Source of the DNA: Diphasiastrum complanatum
Lineage: Eukaryota > Streptophyta > Lycopodiopsida > Lycopodiales > Lycopodiaceae
Length of the DNA: 64,000 bases
Reading direction: 5' to 3'
Assembly: GCA_029204225.1 (NCBI GenBank)
Contig: CM055104.1
Location: forward strand, 48,554,451-48,618,450
Below, in pieces: positions 34,070 to 45,520 of this stretch (positions are counted from its first letter, which is position 1; every line of letters starts with the position of its first letter). The notes below the pieces were generated by a model that did no database searches, had not been told where the DNA came from, and worked only from the letters and a program-made list of their open reading frames with translations. The position numbers and the translations under genes were made by a program.

Positions 34070-35237
34070 CTATACCGAATGTGAAACATTCATATAGTCA
34101 GTTTTATCCTTGTCTATTACTTCTATTTTGCAAGAAGTCTTAGACAAGTCTTCTGGTTGAACTTGATGCAACAGTCCTTGTGCTCTCAAGGAAGATGAGG
34201 TCCTTGAGTAATTTGCCCCATTGACAACTTCATTGTCTGAACTGGCCTTTGTACTGCTCAATTGAAAATCAATACTGAAAACAAAAATATTGTCCTCATA
34301 ATCCTCCACATCGTGTTCATTGTCCTCAGTTGATTTTCGGTGTCCCTGCATTGATATTGTGCTCACATTTGGAATTGTCTTACTTGGTTCAAATCGAAAA
34401 TTACATTTATGTTGTTGATCTTGTGTACACTCCATAGCACTGCATAAATGTTGATCGGCCATTTCTTGTGAATTCAATGAAAAATCAAAAACTGCTGACG
34501 AAGTTGGTTGGTCTATTTGGTGAACAAGCTTTCCCATTGTTGATAGTTGTACTTCCACTTTATTCGCTGATAATGTTAATGAAGAATTATCTTTATCATC
34601 ATTTCATACTTCCAATTCATCCTTTGATGATGTTGATGATGATTCACCACAATCATTTGGCCTATCTTTTTTTTTTTTGGATTCTTGGATTAACAGTTTT
34701 TCCCACTTGAACCTTAGGCGTTGTGTCCTGATCCCTCAGCTTTTGTAACTGTCCCATCACTTTGTTGAAAGCTAATGTCCCGTGTATGTCCAAAGTGTAT
34801 ATTAGTGGTGTTGAATATTCTGTAGCAGCTTCACGTTGACCCTTGTTTAGTTCATATTCTATGGTGTGAGCATGAGATCTTATGTCAAATAGTGACATTA
34901 TCCAAGTTTCACGATGTATATCCCTAGATAAACAAGCTCTTATCTCAGTCTTTAAGCCTAAAACAAAGTGCATTGTCTTAAATTCCTCCACCGAATAACC
35001 ATATCTGTCCATTATCTGATGGAAGTCGTTGAAATGGATCTCCACGGTAGACGTTTGTTGGGTAGAATGCCATACTTGGTGGTCTGTACATAATTGTTCG
35101 CACTGATTGGATTCGCTGCAATGATTGAATTTGTCATCGTTGTACTCATAATACTGATCTTCAAAATCATAGTTAGATTGATCTTCGTATTCATAGTCAC
35201 CATCATCATTATACTCAAATTCGGAATCCACACCCAT
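34070..35237 (-). mobile_element. Antisense retroelement gag-like frames with acidic N-terminus
   Basis: Frame 34662-35237 (191 codons) begins with a strongly acidic, Tyr-rich stretch (residues 4-37, FEYNDDGDYEYEDQ and similar). It continues with FHQIMDRYGYSVEEFKTMHF, VLGLKTEIRACL and IRSHAHTIEYELNKG, a helical layout like the retrotransposon gag domain of Ty3 elements. Frame 34070-34558 follows in a different frame and carries no known motif. Gag identity is inferred from this pattern and from the primer site lying upstream at 37641-37657 on the same strand. Confidence 0.5.
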
Positions 35238-35940
35238 CTTGACAATTGAAGGACTGGTAAGTTATGATATAGTAAGCTGAAGTTGATGTGTAATGGACTT
35301 TGATAAATAGCTGAAATGCTCTTTTCTCCACCCACTTAAAACTCAGAGTTCTAAGATGAGTGAAAGTGAAAGGCAAAAAACACATGTAGGTCATATAAAA
35401 CTAAGTACTTTTGCTTTTTATAGTATTCAATTCCAAGCTCAGACGAAAAAGTTATGAGGATTCGAATGTAATTAATGAAGACACAAAACTTTGACTTAAG
35501 AAAAGGGGTCTTGAAGAAAATAAAATTGAAACGTAATAATTACAAGATTTTGATAACTTATCAATGTCAGACTCGTTGTTCTGATCACTTTTAGTTTCTG
35601 CTTCGCTGAAATCCGAGCTCAAAAAAAAGAAGTTATGTACAATCATAGAATGAGAATAAACTAAAATACACAACTTAGAAAAAGGGGTTGAAAGAAATTT
35701 TTGGAATCCATGAAACATTCTTGTGCCCGTAGAAGAATAGAAAGAATAGTCAAAAATCCGAAAACTGTCGGCAAACGTTTTTTTTTTGGAGCACCGAGCA
35801 GAGGAAACAGAAGAATATTCTAGGGGATATCTGCAAGGAATCTTCTCAAAGAATATTCTTAAATGAGGCGCAAGAGTCCTGCTGGGTGCCACAACCAGAG
35901 GAAGAGAGGGGTTTAGAGAGAGAAAAAAGTAGAGAGAGAA

Positions 35941-36180
35941 GGATCTCAACCGGAGGAGACAGAAGGGGTTAGAGAGAGAGGGATCTCAACCGGAGGAGAG
36001 AGAAGGGGTTAGGGAGAGAGGGATCTCAACTGGAGGAGAGAGAATGGATTAGAGAGAGAGGGATCTCAACCGGAGGAGAGAGAATGGATTAGAGAGAGAG
36101 GGATCTCGACCGGAGGACAGAGAAGGAGGTAGAGAGAGAGGAAACTCGACCGAAGGAGAGAGAGGGGCGGTAGAGAGAGA
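35941..36180. repeat. Minisatellite, 40-bp unit, six copies
   Basis: The word ggatctcaac (or variant) starts at 35941, 35981, 36021, 36061, 36101 and 36141, an exact 40-bp period. The unit is ggatctcaaccggaggagag followed by agaaggggttagagagagag. The last copies change to ctcgaccg. It lies in the presumed leader of the antisense element. Confidence 0.95.
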
Positions 36181-37640
36181 TGTGGACCAAGGCTCGAGCT
36201 CTTTCAGGAATCAAATCGTGATAGTGAGATTGAGCAATCTGTTTGCAAGCAGACCAAAATTGTGGACTTCTTTTATTTCTCAGAGAAGATCCAATGTTTA
36301 GATTTGAATAGAGAAGGGAGTGGATCTCAGATCCCGTACGTGACATTCAGAGATTATGAGGCCTTGGAAGCAGCTCTCCTTTTAATTCGACAAAGATTGT
36401 CAATCAGTATGTAACAATTGCAAGTGTGCTAGCATAGTCTAATAAATGGCTTCGTGCATACTTTCACAGCAACAACATGCTAGAAATAACCAAACATGGG
36501 ATTCGACTGTATCATGTTGTGGACCAAGTTAAGGAAGAGTGTTTTGTAGCCTGTTTGTTTACGTATTACGATTTGATCCGTGCTGATGTCGCCCTGGAAC
36601 TAGCCTGAATGAACAACATTGTTGACTTTGCATTCCCTTACCTGCTTTAGTTTTTGAGAGAATATTCCAGTAAAGTTGATGAGAGAAATGAAGGAGCAAA
36701 TCAGATCAGCGATGACAGAAATGGCGCTCTCCTATCACTCATCAGAGAAATGGAGGATCAAGCAAGAAAATGAATTGGTGTGAGAGAGCCGAGTGAGATA
36801 GGATTAGGCTTAGGGTAGGTTAGGTTAGGTTTAGGTCGTGTCTACGTTAGGATAGGTAGGTAGGTCTGTTTAGGTTTGTTTGTTTTTTTTATTTGAACTT
36901 CAAAATGAAGAATTCAAAAAAAAATTTACAACAGAAACAAAATTTCAAAGCTCAAAGATTGAAGTGCTTCTTTCTCACTTGTAAAAAAAAAAATTCCAAA
37001 ATTCTGGCAATTCTAACCCATCTTCACTAATTTGATCATAACTTTCACAATATTGATCCAAATCAAACAGATTCAGTACCTATGAAGAGTAACAACAAGC
37101 TCTATCAGTCTATATCATTAGACTAATGATTGCATGTGATTTGGTATGTCAAATTAACCACAGAACAGGGCTGAAAATCTTGAAGAAAGAAAACTACAAA
37201 ACTAGAGCTGAGAATCAAGATTTGTTACAACTTTTTGGATACTAATCCAAGTGACTTGCCATATGAATCAAATCAAAGCTAAAACAGTGCTCTAAAATCC
37301 TATAAAAACAAACTTGAAATAAAAACTCAGATCAAATCTAAAAAATGCAAACAAATTGAAAGATAAATTCTAGTCACCTATTTTGACAGCTTTTGAAAAA
37401 AGTGCAATAATTTTTGCATCTCTTATCCAAATGCCTTGCAAATTAATGAAATTCAAGGCTAAACAGAGCTCTACAGATGTATAGAATCAAATTAATAATG
37501 AAAAATGAATTTGAATGTCAAAAATTGGTCTGAGCAAACCTGAAAATTTCAAGCTTAAAAATTAGCAAAAAGAAAGCTACAAAAACAATAAACTCATCAA
37601 ATCTAATGAAATTCTCATAGAATCATCATGAATCATGGAT
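36181..37640 (-). other. Presumed non-coding leader of the antisense element
   Basis: No coding similarity. It includes A-rich sequence and a stretch of degenerate TTAGG words at about 36800-36885. It lies between the primer site (37641-37657) and the gag-like frames, as a retroelement leader would. Confidence 0.4.
36800..36885. repeat. Degenerate TTAGG/TTTAGG repeats
   Basis: The words ttaggcttaggg, taggttaggttaggtttagg and ataggtaggtaggt occur in close succession. They resemble decayed telomere-type repeats but no perfect TTTAGGG array is present. Confidence 0.7.
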
Positions 37641-37657
37641 CTATGCTCTGATACCAA
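37641..37657 (-). promoter_or_regulatory. Primer-binding site (tRNA-Met type) of an antisense element
   Basis: The minus strand reads TTGGTATCAGAGCATAG. It is followed on the + strand by an LTR-like start TGTCATG at 37662. Orientation agrees with the gag-like frames at 34070-35237. Confidence 0.85.
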
Positions 37658-37661
37658 GAAA

Positions 37662-38030
37662 TGTCATGTGCCAAATCCCAAACTAATAGCAATAGCAATG
37701 AAGTAAAGCTAGAAGCAAGAAGATAACAAGACATTCATGATAGCATATCAATAGAAAGCTAGAAAGAATGAGATCGCAATGGAATTGCATTAGCAATGTA
37801 AGAAAGAGTACAATCAATGGAAATGGAGCATTAATTCATGTGGATAGGGCACATGAGACCTAGCAATGGATATTCCTATGGCTTGCATTCACAAGGAAGC
37901 TAGAAGCTCTCACTTGCAAATGAGCAAAAAGATTCACAAAATGATGTCTCTTGCCTAGTTATAGACAATGCTCTTATTTAACTTAATTTAACTTAACTAT
38001 CTTGAGGGATAGTTAGCCCTTATTATGTAC
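37662..38030 (-). repeat. Probable 5' LTR beside the primer-binding site
   Basis: It starts tgtcatgtgcc next to the primer site. The outer boundary is placed near 38030, where antisense Ty3 reverse transcriptase similarity begins. No second copy was found for confirmation. Confidence 0.45.
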
Positions 38031-38045
38031 TCCAAGGTCATCCAA

Positions 38046-38162
38046 GTAAATTTTGAGGAAGATAATCTTTGAAAGCAAACTGCAACACTCTTTGGAATGA
38101 ACTAGGTGCAGTATAGAGTCCAAACAACATTACTTTATAAGCACAAGTCCCCCATTCTTTTG
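38046..38162 (-). pseudogene. Ty3/Gypsy reverse transcriptase fragment, left part
   Basis: The minus strand reads AKEWGTCAYKVMLFGLYTAP and SSFQRVLQFAFKDYL, matching the W-G-T-F-x-Y-x-V-M-P-F-G-L block of Ty3 reverse transcriptase. It joins in frame to the fragment at 41767-41911 once the insertion between them is removed. Confidence 0.88.
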
Positions 38163-38167
38163 CAAAG

Positions 38168-39007
38168 TGTTGGGGGTTTTCCCAACATAGAGCGAATAAA
38201 AGAAAATGAGTCAATAAATGTGTTGCGAGGGCACGACTTCCTGCGCGTACAAGTCTATGACCCAAGGAGCATGCAAGGCGATTGTAAATAGAAATAATGG
38301 ACTTGGGCCCCTTGTAATTAAAATAAAACTTGAGGCCCAAAGTCATTTTAAACTTAGAAGTTTATTATTTTAGAGTTGGGTCCACAACTTTGGACTCACA
38401 TGAATCTTGTGAATTCTAATGTACTTTTTGTGGACCCTTGGATTAAGTTGGTCCAAGATGAATGGTTAGGATCAATGTACATATTAGCCAATAGAATTTT
38501 GGGGCAAGGGCCTTCCCCATTTATAAAAAGGCACCATTTGTACTCTATTTTTCATGCTTATTGAGAAGGAGGAAACTCTACCAAACTTTGGACAAGAGCA
38601 TCCTCATTTGCTATTCACTACTTGATAATGCTTTTTTATTGTGCTTTCTATTTGCTTCTAGTTTACATGTTTTTGGTTGTGATAGTGAATATTTCTCCAT
38701 TAGCAAGCATAAAGAGCATTTGAGCTAACCTCCACCCTCACTCTCTTCCTCTTCCTCTCTTCCTCCCTTCCTCTCTTCCTCTCTTTCTCTCTCATTTCTA
38801 CTCTCTCTTCCCTTTCACAAAAATCATGATGAATGTTAGTTTAGTGGAGTAGAGTTAGGGGTGAGTAGTGTTAGTGGTGTTGGTGTTAGGGAAAAAGTAG
38901 AGAACTATCTAAAAGTAGCATCTATTCATACTTAGGCACCTATCCAGTGTTCTAACCCTTATTGACAGGCGGGAGGGCTATGACGATGCGAGAACATCGA
39001 CCCTACA
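38168..39007 (+). repeat. 5' LTR (840 bp) of the non-autonomous element
   Basis: It begins TGTTGGGGGTTTT and ends atcgaccctaca, and includes a TATA-like tttataaaaagg near 38521 that fits a promoter. It is close to the 3' LTR throughout. Confidence 0.93.
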
Positions 39008-39008
39008 G

Positions 39009-39026
39009 TGGCGCCGTTGCCGGGGA
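39009..39026 (+). promoter_or_regulatory. Primer-binding site TGGCGCCGTTGCCGGGGA
   Basis: It lies one base inside the 5' LTR. This GC-rich site is typical of plant Ty3/Gypsy elements of the Athila/Tat type. The exact tRNA partner is not assigned here. Confidence 0.88.
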
Positions 39027-40951
39027 TAGGTTTTCACTAACTAGCATAGCTGCATTTAAGTTATTTCTTGTTTTTTAGAGTAGTTTTAGGTGGATTTTGG
39101 GGTAGGAAGAGTTAGTTTTCTGCATTTTCTTGTGTTTGGACTATTCCCAGCAAGCGGAGGAGGTGTGAGAGGGTGGAGGAGATCCTGAACAGCCTCTAAG
39201 GGCTTGACATCCAAACCAAAACCTGTGAAAACCCAAAAAACACACCAATCTGTATTTTGGAGGGAAAAAGAGCCAAATTTTTCATCAGATTTTGTTTTCT
39301 CCAAAACCAGTGAGAGATAACCCTCACATGATTGGCAACAGCTCCAGGGTACTGTCCCGGACCTGCATAGAAACCTGCGAGAGTTAGCTCCAAGCAGATT
39401 GCAAAAATTAGAGAAAAAATCATAAAAATTCAAAAATCCTTGTAAAAAACCAAAAAAAATTCAAATTTTCATAAGAACTCTCGTAGAGGCCTTTGAAGTT
39501 CCATTTCAGTGAGACCAAGACACAGTGGAGCTTGCAAGAGTTAGTTCAATATTTAAGTATCTGTGCGAGAGTTCCCAATGAAAAAAAGATGGAAAAGTAC
39601 CAAAGAACCCTCGCAAACACCTAAATTTTCAGTTCCAGTGGTCAAGAGCCCTCGTAGAAAATTTTGAAGTTCCATCTCAGTGAGACTAGGACACAGAAGA
39701 GTCTATGAGAGTTAGTTTGATTCCAGTGAGCAGAAAATTGGGTTTAAGTGCAAAAAAATCACTAAAAAGTGAAGATCTAGCAAATCCTTCCAAAAAGAAC
39801 TCTCGTAGACCACTCCAATCGATCTAGAATGTCAATTTTCATTAGTGATGAAGCTTGCGAGAGTTAGTACTGATTATTGGTGAAGATCAAGCCAAATTAG
39901 TGGTTTTAAACCCTTGCAAACAGTGGAATTTTCATTTAATGTGAGAGTTAACCCCTTCGCAGAGACTTTTAGAGTTAGATCTACCTTAGATGAAGCCCCT
40001 GTGATCTTTGCGAGAGTTACTTCCCAATGATCTGAGAGATATCAAGGGTTTTTGTCTACAAAACAGCTAAAGAACCCTCACACAACCAACCCTCACACTT
40101 AAGAACCATCGCAGACTAGATCAGTGGAAAGATCTGCATCAGATCCAGCTACTATCAAAATATTAGGACAATCAGTGCAAGGAGAAAAAAGCTATCAAGA
40201 AAAAATCATTGTACAAGGCTTGAATCCTCAACACCGACCTATCAGTTTGATCAATCCATAAGATCCAGATTGCATCCCACTATACAAGTAAGATCCAACT
40301 ATCTTGGACCCGACTATCGGATAAATCTGATATCTGGATGATCAATAACAAGAAGGACAACGAATGAAGCACCACACCTTCCCAAATTAGTAGCTGCACA
40401 ACAAGAGGCAGAACCTGAACCAGTGCCAATGGATTTAATGGGTCAATCCGTGCTTGTAGCTCCCTTGCAAGCAGTCTGGAGGGCACTCGGATGGAGATAC
40501 CAAAATACGACAAATCATCAGATCCCATCCGCTTCCTCCAAATCTACTAGCAAGCTTGTGAAATCTACGACGATCGAACACCCGCAGAGAAGTTGATGCT
40601 GTTCCCCACGTCACTAGTAGCGGTGGCTCAAGATTGGTTTTTGAATTTGTCAGAGGAAGAAAAATCCACATGGGAAGCAGTTAAAGCGGCTCTCACATTA
40701 GAGGAGTTCTAAATCCAAAAAAGATCCTTTGTAATCATCTCTCGATGAGCTGTTTTCAAGCTTGGATCGATCAAGATGGATCATCAGTGTCCACAAGTCC
40801 CTGCACACAAGTAAGGACCTGAGATACATTGGCAGAATCACCTTCATGGAAGATGTAACGACCTACCTGATCAACCAGCGACGAGCCAAGCGCTCACTAT
40901 ACTGAACCAATAGAGTGCCGAGGGATTGGCACTATTTCAGGCTGTGGGTCC
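39027..40951 (+). other. Interior of the non-autonomous element: motif-rich leader and degraded gag
   Basis: From 39360 to 40040 a word like gcgagagttagtt recurs about eight times, and ctcgtagag/ccctcgcaaac words alternate with it. From 40500 to 40715 a gag trace is readable in one frame with a stop: DPIRFLQIY, then VAQDWFLNLSEEEKSTWEAV. This resembles the WF..LP..SI.TW block of Ty3 gag. The rest shows nothing recognisable. Confidence 0.7.
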
Positions 40952-41761
40952 TATTGGGGATATTCCCAACATAGAGCGAATAAAAAATAATGAGTCAATA
41001 AATATTTTGCGAGGGCATGGCTTCCTACGCGTATAAGTCCATGACCCAAGGAACACGCAAGCGATTGTAATAGAAATAATGGACTTGGGCCCCTTGTAAT
41101 TAAAATAAAACTTGAGGCCCAAAGTCATTTTAAACTTAGAAGGTTATTATTTTAGAGTTGGGTCCAACTTTGGACTCACATGAATCTTGTGAATTCTAAT
41201 GTACTTTTTGTGGACCCTTGGATTAATGAATGGTTAGGATCAATGTACATATTAGCCAATAGAATTTTAGGGCAAGGGCTTTCCCCATTTATAAATCGGC
41301 ACCATTTGTACTCTATTTTTCATGCTTATTGAGAAGGAGGAAACTCTACCAAACTTTGGAGAGAAGCATTCTCATTTGCTATTCACTACTTGCTAATGCT
41401 TTTTGATTGTGCTTTCTATTTGCTTCTAGTTTACATGTTTTTGATTGTGATAGTGAATATTTCTCCATTAGCAAGCATAAGGAGCATTTGAGCTAACCTC
41501 CACCCTCACTCCCTTCCTCTCTTCCTCTTCCTCTCTTCCTCTCTCTCATTTCTACTCTCTCTTCCCTTTCACAAAAATCATGATGAATGTTAGTTTAGTG
41601 GAGTAGAGTTAGGGGTGAGTAGTGTTAGTGGTGTTAGTGTTAGGGAAAAAGTAGAGAACTATCTAGAAGTAGCATCTATTCATAGTTAGGCACCTATCTA
41701 GCGTTCTAACACTTGTTGACAGGCGGGAGGGCTACGACGACGCGAGAACATCAACCCTACA
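40952..41761 (+). repeat. 3' LTR (810 bp) of the non-autonomous element
   Basis: It begins TATTGGGG (the expected TG has changed to TA) and ends atcaaccctaca directly before the duplicated CAAAG. Compared with the 5' LTR it has a few small deletions and scattered substitutions. Confidence 0.93.
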
Positions 41762-41766
41762 CAAAG

Positions 41767-41911
41767 GCTGTTCTGTTGCGATCTGCAAGTGCAATATTGA
41801 CCTGGTTGTATCCACTAAATCCATCTAAAAAACTGTAAGCTTCTGCTCCATCAAGGTGGTCCAAAATGCTTTCAGTAAAAGGTAATAGAAAGTTTTCTTT
41901 CACTTGTCAAT
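41767..41911 (-). pseudogene. Ty3/Gypsy reverse transcriptase fragment, right part
   Basis: The minus strand reads ENFLLPFTESILDHLDGAEA, YSFLDGFSGYNQV and ALADRNRTAF. This is the first catalytic block of Ty3 reverse transcriptase and it leads directly into AKEWGTCAY at 38162. No stop is seen in this part. Confidence 0.88.
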
Positions 41912-42920
41912 AATTAGATTTTTGAGTTTTGAAAAATGATCTATGATCAGACAATCGACACTTCTCATAATAATGAATTCTCAGAAATTTGCAATAGAAT
42001 TGACCAAAAAATTTGACAGAGGCTTGATCTAAAAAATCAGAACCTAAAAATAGTACCGGCGAATGTTTCTTGGGCAAAGGTTGGCTCGGCAAAGGTTCAT
42101 CAATGTTACTTTTGGTAAAAAAATCTCTGATCAAGCTTTTTCTGACAAATTTGGTGGAAATAAACCTTCGCGGAGCTCTCAAATAGTGAATCTGACTCAG
42201 ATAAAACTAGGGTGGAACTGGTGAAGGTTTCTAATACACAAAAATATGGTTTTTGTAGTTTGGCGAGGGTAAAAATGGAGATTTTTCTCGATTCTGACAA
42301 CATTATTGTTCGTCGAACTCAAAAATGGTAACTTATCATAAATAGAATTCTCAGAAGTTTCCATGAACGTTACAAATGTAATACTGTTATTTTTGCAAAA
42401 AAAGAGACTTTTTTTTGACAAAAATGAACAATATGACACATGGCCTATGCTTATCGTTTGCCAAACTCACTGATGAGCCAAAATGGTAAGTCAGACTGAC
42501 ACAGAATCTGGCGAAGGTTTATGGTAAAGGTACTTTCTGGAAACTGGAAATTTTATGAAAAAGTTTAAGATCTCACAAAATTTTATCCATTTCTAGATGA
42601 ACAGTCACTTTGACCTTCTATTTTTGGAATTATCGTTCTCTGACCTGGCAGTAGATAGATCTGAATCACACCTATGCATAGTGAATCGACGAACGTTCTT
42701 TTTCTGTAATTTTTTAGGGTTTTGGTTATTTTTTGATGTTTTCTGATGGTTTTTGTGATGTTTTTGGAAAGATTTCAAACAAGAAAATCCACTCAAATCA
42801 GGCAAAATCACTTCCAAACTAACCCTAAATGCAGTTCTAACACTATTTATGCCAAAAAAAAATGCCTAATGCAAGCTAACCATTCAACAAACATGCTACA
42901 AACTGAAAAATTGGCGTAGC
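41912..42920 (-). other. Remains between Gypsy reverse transcriptase and its primer site
   Basis: Only about 1 kb separates the reverse transcriptase from the primer site at 42921, far too little for gag and protease, so most of the front half has been deleted. Words such as gcgaaggttt and ggcaaaggttc recur. No domain was recognised. Confidence 0.5.
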
Positions 42921-42941
42921 TCCCCGGCAACCGCGCCAAAA
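42921..42941 (-). promoter_or_regulatory. Primer-binding site of the antisense Ty3/Gypsy element
   Basis: The minus strand reads TTTTGGCGCGGTTGCCGGGG, close to the site at 39009-39026. It is followed on the + strand by an LTR start TGTAGTGGG at 42943. Confidence 0.85.
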
Positions 42942-42942
42942 T

Positions 42943-44409
42943 TGTAGTGGGTTTCATTCCTAGCCTATCCTCAACCCAAGATCCAAGTAATCTAGCATCA
43001 AGGAGATGAAGTAGTTGTCACGCGTAGGTTCGTTCCCGTGAGAGTGATAGCATAGCTCAGATTTCAGCATGAATGGAAGATCCACATCTAATTCTAACAT
43101 CCATTAACCCTAACCATTTAACACTACATTCATTAACACTACGATCCACAACGAAGATAGCTTACTCTTTCTCTCTCTCCCTTTCTCTCCCACAAAGAGT
43201 ATAATAAAGATATATCCTAATAACATTTTGATCCAACAATTAGCAGACACAACAAAAGTATAAGAGATGGAGGAAAAGTGATAGAGAGCAAGGACATTCA
43301 AAAATCCATTCCATAAGAGAACCAATTTGCTTGTATTGAAATGAGGATATGAACATGAGGAGCAACTCGAATTTGCCCCTATTTATAGTAGAGAGGAGGA
43401 CCCTGGCCTCGAAATCCTACCTCGAAATCCTACTGGTCCATTTCTACCTCCCTAACTATTCAAACTTAAAAAAGAGTGGGAACCAATTTGAATTTGAACT
43501 TTGGTGGGAACCCCTACTTTATATATCTCAGAACTCAATAGGTTGTTTCAAAGGTCAAAATGCACAAAATTTGACCCTCCAATAATAAGATCAGATAATC
43601 AAACAACTAAATGTCCGAAAAAGCCTAAAAAACACTAGTTTTTTTGGACTTTTTTGATACCATTAGACCTCTACAGCTTGTTTCTTCTTTCCACAAATTC
43701 TGAGCAACCTCAAACTACCTCATAGAGTGTGTATGCAAATTCAACAGTGTAGAAAGCGATTCTGTCTATCAAAAACATGTATTTTTCATTTTCAAAAAGC
43801 CACATTTCTTAATCAAAATTCAAGTTTTTTGACACATTTTGATGGATCTTAAATCGTGCAAGTACAACCAATCCTAATTTTAGCCAAAACAAAACATTTC
43901 TCAATAATACCCTATTTTCAATCTATAGCCAAAAAAAAAAAACATCGTTTTTCAATCACTTTCAACTATAAAACATGGTCTAGAGATCATATCAATGACA
44001 TAATTGTCAAGCAATCATTAAAACATGCTTAATGATTAAAAATAGCAAATAATCTTATTGAAGTCATTAACATATTGTATGTTATGAGAATTTCAGGCCA
44101 AAATTTAGAATACTAGCCAAAAATCACTATAAACTGTGGAAATCCAAGCAATCTACTGATATGGCAATGGAACACCCATATTGATTGATTAAGTAGTAAA
44201 ACTCTTAGTTTAAATAAATCATATGCAGATTCAACAAGGAGTAGATATGTAGAACATGTCCAATCTAGTTGCCCAATTTCAGTATGGTGTGGAAATTCTT
44301 GAGTCTATGTCGTGGCATAAGCCAAATTGTGACATGCTGGAAAGAAACCAAAAAATAGGAGATACATGTTAAATTCTCTAAATGCATTGTTGGGGAGGCT
44401 GATGTGTTA
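42943..44409 (-). repeat. 5' LTR of the antisense Ty3/Gypsy element, outer end not fixed
   Basis: It starts tgtagtgggtttcattcc beside the primer site. No partner LTR is in the window, so the outer boundary is unknown. It lies somewhere between about 43.4 and 44.4 kb. No coding similarity is present. Confidence 0.5.
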
Positions 44410-44758
44410 TTCCCTTGCATATTCCATTTTAAGTTGAAATCCATTTTCTCTAGGAGGAGGAATTTATAAAAGCTTCCTAAGGGAGCTAGTGTATTTGAAA
44501 AAATAAGTTGAACTTTTTTGGTGAAAAACGGTTTTTTACCTGGCAAAGACTTCCAAACTGAGTGTATTACAAGGTATTTAGATGGCTTAGTATAAAAGAC
44601 ACCTTCAGTTTGGAAGTCTTTGCCAGGTAAAAAACCGTTTTTCACCAAAAAAAATTTCAACTTATTTTTTCAAGTACACTAGCTCCCTTAGGAAGCTTTT
44701 ATAAATTCCTCCTCCTAGAGAAAATGGATTTCAACTTAAAATGGAATATGCAAGGGAA
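44410..44758. repeat. Near-perfect inverted repeat: 151/153-bp arms, 45-bp loop
   Basis: The left arm 44410-44560 begins ttcccttgcatattcc and ends ttccaaactg. The right arm 44606-44758 is its reverse complement with only about three differences (one substitution and a small change in a T run). Transcribed in either direction it would fold into a long hairpin. It may be a recent inverted duplication, a foldback element or a young small-RNA precursor. No flanking target duplication was identified. Confidence 0.95.
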
Positions 44759-45520
44759 GCCATTGAAGCCATGGGAAATGGCTTGCTTCCATTGGAACTT
44801 AGATTTGACATTGAAGCCAAAATCAAAACTCTTGTATTAAGAACCCTACACCCATGGCTTCAATGCCTACTACTCCTACCCCAACCACCCCCACTAGGTT
44901 CTAGTGAATCTTTTGATACCATTAGCAATCCAAGGTTTAAAGTAACTAGATAAATAATCAAGGTTTTCATTGAGGGAGGAAATTCTAGACTTCACAACAT
45001 CTATATCAACATCATTAGTTCTCCAAGCAAATTGAATGGATCTATCAATGTCTTTAATTGATAAGTTTGTTTTTATTGTAGCAAGTTTGGGGGGTGGAGC
45101 TAAATGTCACCTCTATATGATGTGCAAAGAGGTTTGCAAGCCTCATTCACTCCTAGCCCTTCACACTCCATGAGAGAGAGGGTGCACCCTTGTCTTATTT
45201 TGACTTCTGAGGCCTGCATCATGCTTTGACATGCAGCTGAACTTTGAAGCTTGCATATAGATCAATCCAAGTTTGAGGGGCTTTTCAAGACAGCCTACTC
45301 ATGTTCCTATGGTGGCATTGCTCGGTTGTTCATATAGATCTCCACATAGCTGCTACCCTTGTTTGTCTTCTAATACTCATGGGAATTTTCACCTATGTTT
45401 CAGTAGGCAATCTTTCCAGTGGTTGTCTCTGTTCTTCACCATCTTGTTGTTGCCATTGAAGGCTTCTCTTGCTGGTCTCTTTGATGCTTTACTTCTGTAT
45501 GTCAGTGATCCTAAAGATTT
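44759..45520. other. No recognisable gene
   Basis: A 70-codon frame starting inside the hairpin (44741-44953) has no recognisable domain. ttgataccatt at 44917 resembles a weak primer-site core but lacks the LTR context. Nothing else is supported. Confidence 0.4.

Larger units (their letters stand above)
38168..41761 (+). mobile_element. Complete small non-autonomous LTR retrotransposon (3.6 kb)
   Basis: Two LTRs (38168-39007, 840 bp; 40952-41761, 810 bp) flank a 1.9-kb interior with a primer site at 39009. The 5-bp target CAAAG is duplicated at 38163-38167 and 41762-41766. The interior has a long leader full of gagagttag-type words and only a degraded gag. Protease, integrase and reverse transcriptase are absent, so it depends on another element, like a LARD. 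It inserted into the reverse transcriptase of an antisense Ty3/Gypsy copy, and removing the element plus one CAAAG restores that reading frame. A truncated relative lies at 30379-32292. Confidence 0.93.

Noticed and set aside
44914..44928. tttgataccatta as a primer-binding site
   Set aside because: Only the core matches. No LTR start follows and no gag lies on the expected side.
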